Source: Agromyces sp. Root81
GTDB taxonomy: Bacteria > Actinomycetota > Actinomycetes > Actinomycetales > Microbacteriaceae
DNA: 64,000 nucleotides
Assembly: GCF_001429165.1 (NCBI RefSeq)
Contig: NZ_LMIR01000002.1
Location: 709,883 to 773,882, forward strand
Reading direction: 5' to 3'
Part shown: positions 49,086-57,882 of the stretch, in pieces
Numbering within the stretch: the stretch's first letter is position 1
Layout of the letters: the number at the start of each line of letters is the position of its first letter
Position numbers and translations under genes: made by a program
Notes under the pieces: model-generated
Database searches by the model: none
The model's input: the letters and a program-made list of their open reading frames with translations, nothing else
What the model was told of the DNA's origin: nothing

Positions 49086-49526
49086 TCATGCCTCCTGCTC
49101 GGCGCCGAAGCGCTGGCGGGCGTCGAGCGGGATGAGCGGCGTCGCGCCGCGGGCCTTGATCTGCTGCACGGCCCAGGTGTTGCCGTCGGGGTCGGCGAAG
49201 CCGAAGAAGGTGCCGCCGTCGCGCTCGTCGAAGACGGTGATCTCACTCGCCTCGACGCCGCGCCCGATGAGTTCGGCGCGGGCGGCCTCGGCGTCGGCGA
49301 CGACGAGCTGCAGGCCGTGCAGCGAGCCGGGCGCCATCTCGTTCTGCGACGGCAGCGAGCCGATCACGATCGAGCAGCCCGAGCCGTGCGGCGTGAGCTG
49401 CGCCACGCGCATGTGCTCGTTGCGGGTGTCGTGGTCGAGTGCGAAGCCGAGCCGGTCGCGGTAGAAGGCGATCGATCGGTCGAGGTCGCTCACGGGAACG
49501 ATGACGACTTCGAGTGTCCAGTCCAT
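49086..49526 (-). CDS. VOC (glyoxalase/dioxygenase-fold) protein
   Basis: A 146-residue VOC protein: LEVVIVPVSDLDRSIAFYRDRLGFALDHD, a central SIVIGSLPSQNE and C-terminal FFGFADPDGNTWAVQQIKA. These proteins bind metal or small molecules as glyoxalases, dioxygenases or resistance proteins. It is the last gene of an ArsR-SRPBCC-VOC operon, a common actinobacterial arrangement of unknown substrate. GGAGCAC precedes the ATG. Confidence 0.85.
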   Translation of the reverse strand: MDWTLEVVIVPVSDLDRSIAFYRDRLGFALDHDTRNEHMRVAQLTPHGSGCSIVIGSLPSQNEMAPGSLHGLQLVVADAEAARAELIGRGVEASEITVFDERDGGTFFGFADPDGNTWAVQQIKARGATPLIPLDARQRFGAEQEA

Positions 49527-49567
49527 GGGGTGCTCCCTTCGGTTGCGGTGATCGAGCTGAGGGTCGC

Positions 49568-50041
49568 TCAGGCGGCGAGCAGGCCTTCGAGCCGCTCGTA
49601 GCCTTCGCGGACACCGAGCTCCATGTTGGACTGCACCATGCCGTCGCGGGCCTCGAGGCTCGGGTAGGTAGAGTGGATGAGGAGTCGCGAGCGCCCGCCG
49701 CCGAGGTCTTCGAAGGCGATCGACTCGATGGCCACGACGTCGGGGTAGCCCTCGAACTCGAAGGTCTGGATCGCGAACTCGTTCTCGCGCACGTTGTGGA
49801 ACGTGCCGTTGAAGGCGTAGGTGTCTCCCCCGGCGTCGGTGTGCAGGTAACGGTAGCCGCCCTGCGGCACGAAGTCCCAGCGTTCGATCTTCATCTCGTA
49901 GCCGTTCGGGCCGAGCCACTGCTTCACGAGCTCGGGGTCGCGGTGCGCGTTGAAGAGCGCCTCGACCGGGACGTCGAACTCGCGCTCGATGTCGATGAAG
50001 GGCACGCCCTCGGGGGCGGTGATGGTGACGGGGTTCGTCAT
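49568..50041 (-). CDS. SRPBCC/AHSA1 domain protein
   Basis: A 157-residue START-like ligand-binding protein: IEREFDVPVEALFNAHRDPELVKQWLGPNGYEM, then FNGTFHNVRENEFAIQTFEFEGYPD, and a C-terminal amphipathic helix MELGVREGYERLEGLLAA. AHSA1-like proteins bind hydrophobic ligands. It lies between the ArsR and VOC genes, with 41- and 43-nt gaps, in one operon. Confidence 0.88.
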   Translation of the reverse strand: MTNPVTITAPEGVPFIDIEREFDVPVEALFNAHRDPELVKQWLGPNGYEMKIERWDFVPQGGYRYLHTDAGGDTYAFNGTFHNVRENEFAIQTFEFEGYPDVVAIESIAFEDLGGGRSRLLIHSTYPSLEARDGMVQSNMELGVREGYERLEGLLAA

Positions 50042-50084
50042 GATCTCAGTCTCTTTCCTGATGCGGCCGGCGGCATCGCCGGCT

Positions 50085-50471
50085 TCAGAGGTGGTCGCCG
50101 GTTTCAGTGGCGACGGATGCCCCGGCCTCCGGGCCGGGGGCTTGGGCGAGCAGCGCGTCCAATGCGCGGAACTGCTGCTCGTGGATCAACCTGTAGCGGT
50201 CGATCCACGCGGTGAGCGCTTCAAGCTGGGCCGCGTCGAGGTGCACGGGTCGGCGCTGCGCGTCACGTGTCCTGGTGACGAGCCCCGCATGCTCGAGCAC
50301 CTGGATGTGCTTCGAGACGGCCTGCTTGGTGATCGCGAACGGTTCGGCGAGCTCGTTGACCGTGGCCGGCCCCCGGCTCAGGCGGGCGATGATGGCCCGG
50401 CGCACCGGGTCGGCCAGTGCCATGAAGGCGTGGTCGAGGCGGTCGTCTGCACTCGGGTCGATGATCATCAC
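50085..50471 (-). CDS. ArsR family repressor
   Basis: A 128-residue winged-helix repressor: MALADPVRRAIIARLSRGPATVNELAEPFAITKQAVSKHIQVLEHAGLVTRTRDAQRRPVHLDAAQLEAL. This subclass lacks obvious metal-binding cysteines and usually pairs with SRPBCC genes as here. It heads the operon and presumably represses it through the dyad upstream. Confidence 0.9.
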   Translation of the reverse strand: MMIIDPSADDRLDHAFMALADPVRRAIIARLSRGPATVNELAEPFAITKQAVSKHIQVLEHAGLVTRTRDAQRRPVHLDAAQLEALTAWIDRYRLIHEQQFRALDALLAQAPGPEAGASVATETGDHL

Positions 50472-50498
50472 CCCGACTCCTCTCCAACCGATTCATTG

Positions 50499-50516
50499 AT
50501 CAACCATGTGATTGAT
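50499..50516 (-). promoter_or_regulatory. ArsR operator candidate
   Basis: ATCAA-N8-TTGAT inverted repeat 28 bp before the arsR start, within an AT-rich patch that also holds a direct ATTGAT repeat. Confidence 0.55.
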
Positions 50517-50606
50517 TAAACGATACGACGGTCGGATGCCGCTGTCAAGACCCGACCACGAGCGAGGCGCCGCGGCGGCACCCGTGCGGCTCAGTAGTCT
50601 TCACGA

Positions 50607-52193
50607 GTGGCGAGACTCCTCGAAGGCGGCGGCCCCTTCACGCGCATCGTCGCCCGACTCCCCTGGTGGCTCTCCGCCCTCGTCGGTGTCGTCTGCGCGG
50701 CCATCGGGGCGCTCCTCGTCTTCCATCCGTTCGGCTCGCTCGGCGTGCTGATCATGCTGCTCGCTGTGGGGCTCATCGTGCACGGCGTCTCGGAGCTGAC
50801 GCAGGCCGGTCGGCCGGTGACGGCACTGGCCATGGGCATCGTGTGGATCGCCGCCGGGCTCCTCGTGCTGCTGCTGCCCGGACTCACCATCGGCACCCTG
50901 ACGATCATCGTCGGAGTCGCGCTCATCGTCACCGGCGCGGTGAACGGCCTGCGCGCCGTCCGCGGCGAGACGGACCAGCGCGCGGCCGACCTGATGCTCG
51001 CCCTCGCCTCGATCGTGCTCGGCAGTCTCGCCCTCGCCTGGCGCGACGTCACCGTCTTCGTCATCGCCGCCCTGTTCGGGGTGCGCATGGTGATCTTCGG
51101 GGTCGATCGCATCGTGAGCGCGATCCGCCTGGCCCGGAGAGCCCGGGCAGCTCCTCCGGAGCGAACCGTTCACCCGCACGATCCCCGACGGGGCGAGCGC
51201 GTGGCGCATCCTCTACACGACGACCGTCGACGAGGGCCGCCCGGCCGTGGCATCCGCTCTCGTCGTCGTGCCCGACGGGGGCGCCGAGCACCCCGTGGTC
51301 GCCTGGGCGCACGGCACGACGGGGTTCGGCACCGGCTGCGCGCCGTCACTCCTCGACGAACCGTTCGTCGCGGGGGCGATGCCCGACTTCGACGAAGCGC
51401 TGGCCGCCGGTTGGGCGATCGTGGCGACCGACTACACGGGCCTCGGCACGGATGGCTCCGAGCCGTACCTGATCGGACAGGGCGAGGCGCGCAGCGTGCT
51501 CGACTCGGTGCGGGCCGCGCAGCAGCTGGCGGCAGCCGACCTCGCCGACGAGACCGTCGTGTGGGGCCACTCGCAGGGCGGGCACGCGGCACTCTGGACC
51601 GGGGGCCTCGCTCCCGAGTACGCCCCCGAGCTCGACCTCGTCGGCGTCGCGGCGATGGCGCCCGCGAGCAACCTGCCGGCGCTGCTCTCAGGCCTCAGCG
51701 ACTCGGCCGCCGGCGGCGTCTTCGGCTCGTTCGCCCTCGCGGCGTACGCCGCCCAATACCCCGATGTGCGGGCGAACGACTACGTGCGGCCAGGCGCTCG
51801 CATCATGATGCAGTCGATGCAGCAGCGGTGCCTCACCGACCCCGGCACGATCGTGTCGATCATGACCTCGGTCTTCAGCGACCAGCCGGTCTGGTCGAAG
51901 AGCCCGGGCGAGGGAGCCCTCGGCGCTCGCGCCCTGCAGAACGTGCCCGTGCTGCCGATCGAAGCCCCGCTGCTCGTGGCCAGGGCGGCGCCGATCCCCT
52001 GGTGCTGCCGCAGGCGCAGGCCGACTGGGTCGCCGAGCGCTGTGCTGAAGGGCAACGGCTCGACTACCGCACGTACCCGGGCCGCGACCACATGGGGGTC
52101 GTCACGGGCGACTCGCCCCTGCTCGGCGAGCTCGTCGATTGGACCGCAGAGCGCTTCGCGGGTGAACCGGCGGCGAACACCTGCACGCCGTAG
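50607..52193 (+). pseudogene. DUF308 membrane domain fused to secretory lipase, two frameshifts
   Basis: The GTG at 50607 (TAGTCT 6 nt upstream) opens a frame encoding an HdeD/DUF308 membrane domain of about six helices (LPWWLSALVGVVCAAIGALL ... VIAALFGVRMVIFGVDRIVSAIRLARR). Near 51125-51150 the homology moves to the +1 frame and becomes a LIP-type lipase: LLRSEPFTRTIPDGASAWRI, ALVVVPDG, VAWAHGTTG, TDYTGLGT, GHSQGGHAALWT. At about 51980 it moves back to the first frame (QGGADPLVLPQAQADWV ... YPGRDHMGVV) and ends at 52193. The first frame has no stop in between, as expected for one ancestral fusion gene. Second site: one base appears lost in GTGGCCAGG. Confidence 0.75.
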
Positions 52194-52280
52194 GCGGAAG
52201 CATCCGCTCGGGGGTTGCCGCCATCGGTGCGAGCGACCAGTATCGGCCTCGACAACCACGTCGATTCGAAAGGCGGCATC

Positions 52281-52703
52281 ATGGTCACGCTCAACCCGTA
52301 CCTGAACTTCCCGGGGAATGCGAAGGAGGCGATGGAGTTCTACCACTCGGTGTTCGGCGGCGAGCTCACGACGAACACCATCGCCGAGTTCGGCCAGGCC
52401 GACGACCCCGCCGATGCCGACAAGATCATGCACGGCCAGCTCGAGGGCGAGGACGGCATCGTGCTGATGGGCGCCGACACCCCGAGCGCGCTGGGCGACC
52501 CCGGCACCGGCGGCCCGATCTCTATCTCGCTGTCGGGCGGGCCCGACGACGACGCGACCCTGCGCGGGTACTGGGACCAGCTCCTCGCGAGCGGCTCGCA
52601 GATCGTGCCGCTCGAGGTCGCCCCGTGGGGCGACGCATTCGGCATGTGCACCGATCGCTACGGCGTCACCTGGCTCGTGAACATCTCCGCGAACGCAGCC
52701 TGA
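52281..52703 (+). CDS. PhnB-like VOC protein
   Basis: A 140-residue VOC protein of the PhnB/DUF899-like group: NPYLNFPGNAKEAMEFYHSVFGGEL, MHGQLEGEDGIVLMGADTP, and C-terminal PLEVAPWGDAFGMCTDRYGVTWLVNI. The group is widespread and its function is unknown despite the PhnB name. AAAGG 8 nt before the ATG supports the start. Confidence 0.88.
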   Translation: MVTLNPYLNFPGNAKEAMEFYHSVFGGELTTNTIAEFGQADDPADADKIMHGQLEGEDGIVLMGADTPSALGDPGTGGPISISLSGGPDDDATLRGYWDQLLASGSQIVPLEVAPWGDAFGMCTDRYGVTWLVNISANAA

Positions 52704-52751
52704 CCCACCGCGGCTCGACCCCGCTCGTCCCGGTGCGCCGCCGACTGTCGC

Positions 52752-53210
52752 TCAGCCGAGCGATGCGGGCAGCCCCGCCCCGTGCAGCGCCTCGACGACG
52801 GGCGCGAGCTCGGGCTGATCGCCCGCTTCGGCGAGCACCCGCTCGAGCGTCTCGTCGTGGATCGGCCTCGCGCGCTCGTAGAGCGAACGCCCGGCGGCGG
52901 TGAGCTCGGTGTAGATCCCGCGCCGGTCATCGGCGCAGAGGATGCGCGTGAGCAGCGCTCGGTCTTCGAGCCGGTTCACGAGCCGGGTCGTCGCGCTCGG
53001 GCTGAGTGCCGCCGCGCGCGCGAGCTGCTGCATGCGCATGTGCCAGCCGTCCTGGCGATTGAGCGCATCGAGCACGGTGTACTCGACGACCGAGAGATCG
53101 ACGGATGCCGCGAGCGCACGCTCGAGCTCCGACTCGATGAGTCCGTGCAGGGCGGCGAGCGTGCGCCAACCCTGCGCCCGCACCTCGACGGCGTCATCGG
53201 CGATGCCCAT
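52752..53210 (-). CDS. MarR family regulator
   Basis: A 152-residue winged-helix regulator: DLSVVEYTVLDALNRQDGWHMRMQQLARAAALSPSATTRLVNRLEDRALLTRILCADDRRGIYTELTAAGRSLYERA. One Cys (in RILCADD) lies in the wing. It is divergent from an MFS/AKR/DJ-1 operon, which it probably represses. GGAGGAG precedes the ATG. Confidence 0.9.
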   Translation of the reverse strand: MGIADDAVEVRAQGWRTLAALHGLIESELERALAASVDLSVVEYTVLDALNRQDGWHMRMQQLARAAALSPSATTRLVNRLEDRALLTRILCADDRRGIYTELTAAGRSLYERARPIHDETLERVLAEAGDQPELAPVVEALHGAGLPASLG

Positions 53211-53230
53211 GTCTCCTCCTCGGGTCAGTT

Positions 53231-53304
53231 AGTTGCTTGCGCTTTCTAATTGCGTGTGCAAGCATTAACGTCGCTTGCGCAATAGAACGCGTGTGCAACT
53301 AGTT
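53231..53304. promoter_or_regulatory. MarR operator cluster between divergent genes
   Basis: Repeated TTGC/GCAA dyads: TTGCGTGTGCAA (53250-53261), TTGCGCAA (53275-53282), and flanking AGTTGC (53231-53236) and GCAACT (53295-53300), which are inverted copies of each other. They cover the space between marR and the MFS gene. Confidence 0.65.
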
Positions 53305-53330
53305 GATCCAGTGTAACAGGAGAACCACGC

Positions 53331-54542
53331 ATGCCCCTCGGACTCATCGCCCTCGCCATCGGGGGCTTCGGCATCGGGCTCACCGAGTTCGTGATCATGG
53401 GCCTGCTCCCCGAAGTGGCCGCCGACTTCGGCGTCACCGAGGCCGCAGCAGGCTGGCTCATCTCCGGCTACGCGCTCGCAGTGGTCGTCGGCGCGCTCGG
53501 CTTGACGGCCGCCACGACCCGGCTCCCCCGCAAGCCGGTCCTCACCGGGCTGCTCGTGCTCTTCATCGCCGGCAACGCGATCTCCGCGGTGGCGCCGACG
53601 TACGAGCTCATGATGACCGGCCGCATCATCGCGGCACTCTGCCACGGTGCCTTCTTCGGCATCGGCTCGGTCGTCGCCGCCGGCCTCGTCGCACCCGAGA
53701 AGGCCGCCGGTGCCATCGCGGTCATGTTCACCGGCCTCACCGCGGCCAACGTGCTCGGGGTGCCGTTCGGCACGTTCCTCGGCCAGGAGTTCGGCTGGCG
53801 CTCGACCTTCTGGGCCATCTCGGCGATCGGCGTGGTCGCGCTCGTCGGCATCGCGACCCTCGTGCCGAACCTTCGGACGGACGGGCCGGCGCCGAGCCTC
53901 CGCCGCGAACTCACCGCGTTCCGCTCCGGCCAGGTGTGGCTCTCGCTCACGGTGACGGTGCTGGGCTTCGGCGGCATGTTCGGCGCATTCACCTACATCG
54001 CCTACACGCTCACCGAGGTGAGCGGCTTCGCCTCGAACGCCGTGCCGTGGCTGCTCGTGCTCTTCGGCGGCGGTCTCGTCGTCGGCAACTGGATCGGCGG
54101 ACGCCTCGCCGACCGCTCGATCGACGGCACCCTGCTGGGCTTCATCTCCGCCCTGCTGGTCGTGCTCGTGCTCTTCGCCTGGCTCGCCCCGAACCCCGTC
54201 GCCACGATCGTGCTCCTGACCGCCATGGGCGGCTTCGGGTTCGGCACGGTGCCCGCTCTGCAGAGCCGCGTGATGCGGTACGCCGATCGTGCCCCGACCC
54301 TCGCCTCCGGGGCGAACATCGCCGCCTTCAACCTCGGCAATGCGCTCGGCGCCTGGACCGGCGGCCTCACGATCGCGGCGGGCCTCGGCTACACCTCGCC
54401 GATCTGGGTCGGCGCGGTCATCACCGCCGCCGCGCTCGTCGTGATGGTCATCGCCGCCGCGACTGCGCGACGAATCCCACGAACGGATGCCGCAGGCCCC
54501 GCCCGCCTCGACGGGGCGCCCACCGCGGCAACCGCCATCTGA
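53331..54542 (+). CDS. MFS exporter, AraJ/Cmx-like (DHA1)
   Basis: A 403-residue, 12-helix MFS protein beginning GLIALAIGGFGIGLTEFVIMGLLPEVAADFGVTEAAAGWLISGYAL, the classic start of AraJ/chloramphenicol-exporter-like proteins, with ALCHGAFFGIGSVVAAGLV and VLGVPFGTFLGQEFGWRSTFW (motif C region). It is probably an efflux pump for a toxic compound sensed by the divergent MarR. AGGAG precedes the ATG by 9 nt. Confidence 0.9.
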   Translation: MPLGLIALAIGGFGIGLTEFVIMGLLPEVAADFGVTEAAAGWLISGYALAVVVGALGLTAATTRLPRKPVLTGLLVLFIAGNAISAVAPTYELMMTGRIIAALCHGAFFGIGSVVAAGLVAPEKAAGAIAVMFTGLTAANVLGVPFGTFLGQEFGWRSTFWAISAIGVVALVGIATLVPNLRTDGPAPSLRRELTAFRSGQVWLSLTVTVLGFGGMFGAFTYIAYTLTEVSGFASNAVPWLLVLFGGGLVVGNWIGGRLADRSIDGTLLGFISALLVVLVLFAWLAPNPVATIVLLTAMGGFGFGTVPALQSRVMRYADRAPTLASGANIAAFNLGNALGAWTGGLTIAAGLGYTSPIWVGAVITAAALVVMVIAAATARRIPRTDAAGPARLDGAPTAATAI

Positions 54543-54576
54543 CCCTCCCCACCCTCCAAGATCTGAAAGCGAGACC

Positions 54577-55139
54577 ATGACCGACCTCACCACCGTGCCC
54601 GCCGTCACCCTCAACAACGGCGTGCGGATGCCGCAGCTCGGCTTCGGCGTCTACCAGGTGCCCTCGACACGTGGCGAGCGCTCGAACGGCTCCACGCCGA
54701 TGGGCGAGTGCGCGCGATCGGCGTCTCGAACTTCGAGCCCGAGCACCTCGAACGCCTCGTCGCCGCGAGCACGGTCGTGCCTGCGCTGAACCAGGTCGAG
54801 CTGCATCCCGCACTGCAGAATCGCGCCACGGCCGCAGCGAACGAGCGGCACGGCATCGTCACCGAGGCGTGGAGCCCGCTCGCCCAGGGCGTCGTGCTCG
54901 GCGAGGCATCCGTCATCGCCATCGCAGTACGCCACGACGTGACACCCGCGCAGGTCGTGCTGCGCTGGCACCTGCAGCAGGGGCGCGTCGTGATCTCCAA
55001 GTCGGTGACGCCGAGCCGCATCGCAGAGAACCTCGCCGTGTTCGACTTCGAGCTGACCGCCGAGGACCTGGTGGCGATCGACGCTCTCGAGCGGGACGGC
55101 CGCACGGGCCCGCACGCCGCGGAGTTCAACGCCGCCTGA
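54577..55139 (+). pseudogene. Aldo/keto reductase with out-of-frame internal deletion
   Basis: The first 29 residues (MTDLTTVPAVTLNNGVRMPQ, then LGFGVYQVP) are a normal AKR N-terminus. At about 54663 the sequence jumps to the +2 frame, continuing as LDTWRALERLHADGRVRAIGVSNFEPEHLERL and then the normal C-terminal half (NQVELHPALQ, AWSPLAQG, VLRWHLQQGRVVISKS). The middle third, with the catalytic Asp, Tyr, Lys and His, is missing: about 90-100 residues by comparison with the family. A GTG at 54708 could start the C-terminal part alone, but it would lack the active site. Confidence 0.8.
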
Positions 55140-55180
55140 CCGCCGACCGCACCAGCACAGCACACGAAAGGGAAACCCGA

Positions 55181-55882
55181 ATGAGCAACATCCTCATGAT
55201 CGTCACCGGCGCGAACACGCTCACGATGAAGGACGGCTCGCAGCATCCGACCGGATTCTGGGCCGAAGAACTCGTGACCGCGCACCGCGAACTCGTGGCT
55301 GCCGGCCACACCATCACGATCGCCACGCCGGGCGGCGTCACCCCGACGGTGGATGCCGGAAGCCTCGATCCCTCGCAGGCCGGCGGCGATGCGCAGGCAC
55401 GCGAGCTCGCCGACTACCTCGACGCGATCGCCGGCGACCTCGCGGCGGCCGTTCCCGTCGCCGACGTCGATGCCGCCGACTACGCCGCGATCGTCTTGCC
55501 CGGCGGTCACGGGCCGATGGCCGACCTCGCGTTCGACGCGAACGTCGGCCGGGTGCTCATCGCGGCGGACACGGCCGGCGCGGTCATCGCACCCTTCTGC
55601 CACGGGCCGGCAGCCCTGCTCTCGGCGAAGCTCGCCGACGGATCGAACGCCTTCGCCGGCCGCACCCTCACCGTCTTCACCGACGAAGAGGAGCGCACCG
55701 GCGGCACCGGCGAGAACACTCCATGGTGGGTCGAGTCGGCCCTCCGCGCCGCGGGCGCCGTCATCGACTCCGCCGCCCCGTGGAGCGATCACGTGGTCGT
55801 CGACGGCAACCTGGTCACTGGTCAGAACCCGCAGTCGAGCGTGTCGGTGGCACGGCGGGTCATCGACGCGCTCGCCGCCTGA
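55181..55882 (+). CDS. DJ-1/PfpI family (type 1 glutamine amidotransferase-like) protein
   Basis: A 233-residue protein: NILMIVTGANTLTMKDGSQHPTGFWAEELV, AGHTITIATPGG, AAIVLPGGHGPMADLAF, and the nucleophile elbow IAPFCHGPAALL with the conserved Cys. This is the Hsp31-like branch, in which the enzymes detoxify glyoxals or act as stress chaperones. With the MFS pump and AKR this suggests an operon against reactive aldehydes or electrophiles. GAAAGGGAAA precedes the ATG. Confidence 0.88.
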   Translation: MSNILMIVTGANTLTMKDGSQHPTGFWAEELVTAHRELVAAGHTITIATPGGVTPTVDAGSLDPSQAGGDAQARELADYLDAIAGDLAAAVPVADVDAADYAAIVLPGGHGPMADLAFDANVGRVLIAADTAGAVIAPFCHGPAALLSAKLADGSNAFAGRTLTVFTDEEERTGGTGENTPWWVESALRAAGAVIDSAAPWSDHVVVDGNLVTGQNPQSSVSVARRVIDALAA

Positions 55883-55892
55883 CCCATGTCGC

Positions 55893-55925
55893 CTCGCTCC
55901 GCCTCCGCGCGGGAGGCGGAGCGAG
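55893..55925 (+). terminator. Terminator of the MFS/DJ-1 operon
   Basis: A perfect 14-bp stem (CTCGCTCCGCCTCC) with a 5-nt loop, 10 nt after the stop. Confidence 0.82.
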
Positions 55926-55973
55926 CGGCCTCCCGGCTATCGCAGGCTGGCCGGTTCCGCCACTATTGACGCC

Positions 55974-56384
55974 ATGCCCAATGACACCGAGCTCGACCCG
56001 ACCTCGCCGAGCCCCTTGCCCAGCACACCGACGACGTCCGTCGACGCACCCCCTGCACCCGAGCCCGTGCCCAGCCGCACCCTGGGCGTCGTCGGCTTCG
56101 CGCTCTCGCTCGTGCCGCTCACGAACCTCGTCGGTCTCGTGCTCAGCGTGATCGCGCTCGTGAAGGCGAAGCGTGCCGGCGCGTCGAACGGGTTCGCACT
56201 CGCGGGTGTCATCATCGGCTCGATCGGCGTCGCCATCACGTTGCTCTTCCTGGGGCTCGCCGTTCCGACGCTCATCGACGCCGCCCAGACGTGCGCGCAG
56301 CTCGGCGACGGCGTGCATCAGGTGGGCCAGTCGACCTACACCTGCACGCCGACGTCGTTCAGCGTGGTTCGGAACTTCGGCTGA
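55974..56384 (+). CDS. DUF4190 membrane protein
   Basis: A 136-residue protein with a Pro/Ser/Thr-rich N-terminal third and a DUF4190-like core of two helices (LGVVGFALSLVPLTNLVGLVLSVIALVKAKRAG and GFALAGVIIGSIGVAITLLFLGLAVP), then a short outside tail with two cysteines (TCAQLGDG...YTCTP). Function unknown. CACTAT lies 7 nt before the ATG. Confidence 0.8.
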   Translation: MPNDTELDPTSPSPLPSTPTTSVDAPPAPEPVPSRTLGVVGFALSLVPLTNLVGLVLSVIALVKAKRAGASNGFALAGVIIGSIGVAITLLFLGLAVPTLIDAAQTCAQLGDGVHQVGQSTYTCTPTSFSVVRNFG

Positions 56385-56385
56385 T

Positions 56386-56715
56386 TCAGTCGAAGAGCTC
56401 GGAGAGCCAGCTCTCCTTCTTCATCTTGCGGTAGTCGCCCTGGCCGCGGTTGTCGTACCCGCGGTCGTACCCGCGGTTGTCGTACGACTGCTGGTACGAG
56501 GGCTGGCCGTAGGCCGGGGCCTGCGGCTGCGCCGGAGGAGCGGGCGGGGCCGGTGCGGCCTGGGCGGGCGCAGCGAACTCGCGCGCCGCGCGCTCGACGA
56601 TCTTGTCGAGCTCGCCCCGGTCGAGCCACACGCCACGGCAGTTCGGGCAGTAGTCGATCTCGATGCCGCTTCGCTCGCTCATCACGAGCACGGTTCCGTC
56701 ACTGGGGCACTGCAT
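56386..56715 (-). CDS. TFIIB-type zinc-ribbon protein
   Basis: A 109-residue protein with a zf-TFIIB zinc ribbon (MQCPSDGTVLVMSERSGIEIDYCPNCRGVWLDRGELDKIVERA; ligands Cys3 and the CPNC pair plus context), an Ala/Pro linker, a Tyr/Arg/Gly repeat region with repeated YDNRGYDRGYDNRG, and a basic C-terminus (RKMKKESWLSELFD). Homologues are common but uncharacterised. GGAGCCCCCC precedes the ATG. Confidence 0.85.
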   Translation of the reverse strand: MQCPSDGTVLVMSERSGIEIDYCPNCRGVWLDRGELDKIVERAAREFAAPAQAAPAPPAPPAQPQAPAYGQPSYQQSYDNRGYDRGYDNRGQGDYRKMKKESWLSELFD

Positions 56716-56859
56716 AGGGGGGCTCCTTCTTCGGGGCCGACCGGATCGATCGGGCGGGTTTCGACATCTCCGACCCTAGGGGCCGAAGCTTTGAAGACGC
56801 CCGGATGTCGCGGCGGCGTGACCCGCCGTGCGGAGCAGACGGCGCCGGAAATGCACAGA

Positions 56860-56910
56860 GCGGATGCCGCGGCGCCTGCCTCACGAAGAGGCGGCTGCCG
56901 CGACATCCGC
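56860..56910 (-). terminator. Hairpin downstream of cold-shock gene 1
   Basis: A long, imperfect inverted repeat whose outer arms are GCGGATG/CATCCGC and inner blocks CGCGGC and GCCT also pair; it begins 61 nt after the cold-shock gene stop. Confidence 0.6.
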
Positions 56911-56971
56911 TCGTGGATCAGGTGCCCGCGCGCTCAGCGCGCCGACACCCGATCGAAAGGGATGCGAGAAC

Positions 56972-57178
56972 TTACGAAATGACCGTGATGTTCTCAGCCT
57001 GCAGGCCCTTGGGGCCGCGGGCGGTCTCGAATTCGACCTTCTGGTTCTCCTCGAGCGAGCGGTAGCCGCCCGATGCGATCGCGCTGAAGTGCGCGAAGAC
57101 GTCGGCCGAGCCGTCGTCAGGAGCGATGAAGCCGAAGCCCTTGTCGGCGTTGAACCACTTGACGGTTCCGGTTGCCAT
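56972..57178 (-). CDS. cspA: Cold-shock protein 1
   Basis: A 68-residue CspA-family RNA chaperone: [21 protein letters not shown] (RNP1), DVFAHFSAI (RNP2) and [12 protein letters not shown]. It binds single-stranded nucleic acid and melts RNA structure. The upstream region (57179-57230) is short and holds AAGGAAAAGA before the ATG. It is a close paralogue of the gene at 57679. Confidence 0.95.
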   Translation of the reverse strand: MATGTVKWFNADKGFGFIAPDDGSADVFAHFSAIASGGYRSLEENQKVEFETARGPKGLQAENITVIS

Positions 57179-57627
57179 ATTCTTTTCCTTCTGTAAAGCC
57201 GAGCCGCCGAAACGGCTGCGACGTGCACGACCTCAGGTCGTGCGGGGTTCCGACGGCGACGTCCGCCGCCGGAAGTTCGTGGTGCGAATGAATCGCACGG
57301 AGTTCGCGGCCGGGTCTGCGACGGTGAGGTCGGCCGCGACAGGCGCTGCGAGGGAGGATCTGCGGGAGGAACTCGAGAGAATCGACTCGTCGGTACCCAG
57401 CGAGAAGGCGGTGGTGTTCCGCGTGATGTCCGCGGGACCGGTGCGGGGCTTCGTCGCCTGCATCGCACCGAGTGCTTCGGCGTGAGAGATGTTGCTTCGT
57501 CCCGACTTTTCGTCGACTTCCCAGCCGTGTCACGCGGGGAGAACACCCCACTGCAGATGACTCGACTCTAGCCCCATCGCATGTGCAAGTGCTGGGAAAC
57601 TTTCGAGATGCCGCATGCCGGGACGAC
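57179..57627. other. 449-nt intergenic stretch between cold-shock genes, with a weak ORF
   Basis: A minus-strand frame at 57463-57233 encodes 76 residues (MQATKPRTGPADITRNTTAF ... SVRFIRTTNFRRRTSPSEP). Third positions are GC-rich, but no ribosome-binding site or family is recognised. The rest looks like an untranslated leader for cold-shock gene 1; such leaders are often long and structured. Confidence 0.35.
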
Positions 57628-57661
57628 GAACGCCCCCGCAGCTTGCGCTGCGGGGGCGTTC
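57628..57661 (-). terminator. Terminator of cold-shock gene 2
   Basis: A perfect 15-bp stem (GAACGCCCCCGCAGC) with a TTGC loop, 17 nt after the stop of the cold-shock gene at 57679. Confidence 0.9.
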
Positions 57662-57678
57662 TCGTGGTGTGCCGAGGC

Positions 57679-57882
57679 CTAGAGGCCGCGGATGTTCTCG
57701 GCCTGCAGACCCTTCGGGCCCTGTGCGACCTCGAATTCGACCTTCTGGCCCTCTTCGAGCGAACGGTAGCCGTTGCCCGAGATGGCGCTGAAGTGCGCGA
57801 AGACGTCGGCCGAGCCGTCGTCGGGAGCGATGAAGCCGAAGCCCTTTTCGGCGTTGAACCACTTGACGGTTCCGGTTGCCAT
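57679..57882 (-). CDS. cspA: Cold-shock protein 2
   Basis: A 67-residue CspA-family protein differing from paralogue 1 at only a handful of positions ([54 protein letters not shown]). GAAAGGACAG precedes the ATG. The two genes point the same way and each has its own terminator, so they are independent units after a tandem duplication. Confidence 0.95.
   Translation of the reverse strand: MATGTVKWFNAEKGFGFIAPDDGSADVFAHFSAISGNGYRSLEEGQKVEFEVAQGPKGLQAENIRGL

Noticed and set aside
57126..57485. Plus-strand protein overlapping cold-shock gene 1
   Set aside because: Its first third is antisense to the cold-shock gene and the rest lacks a start signal.
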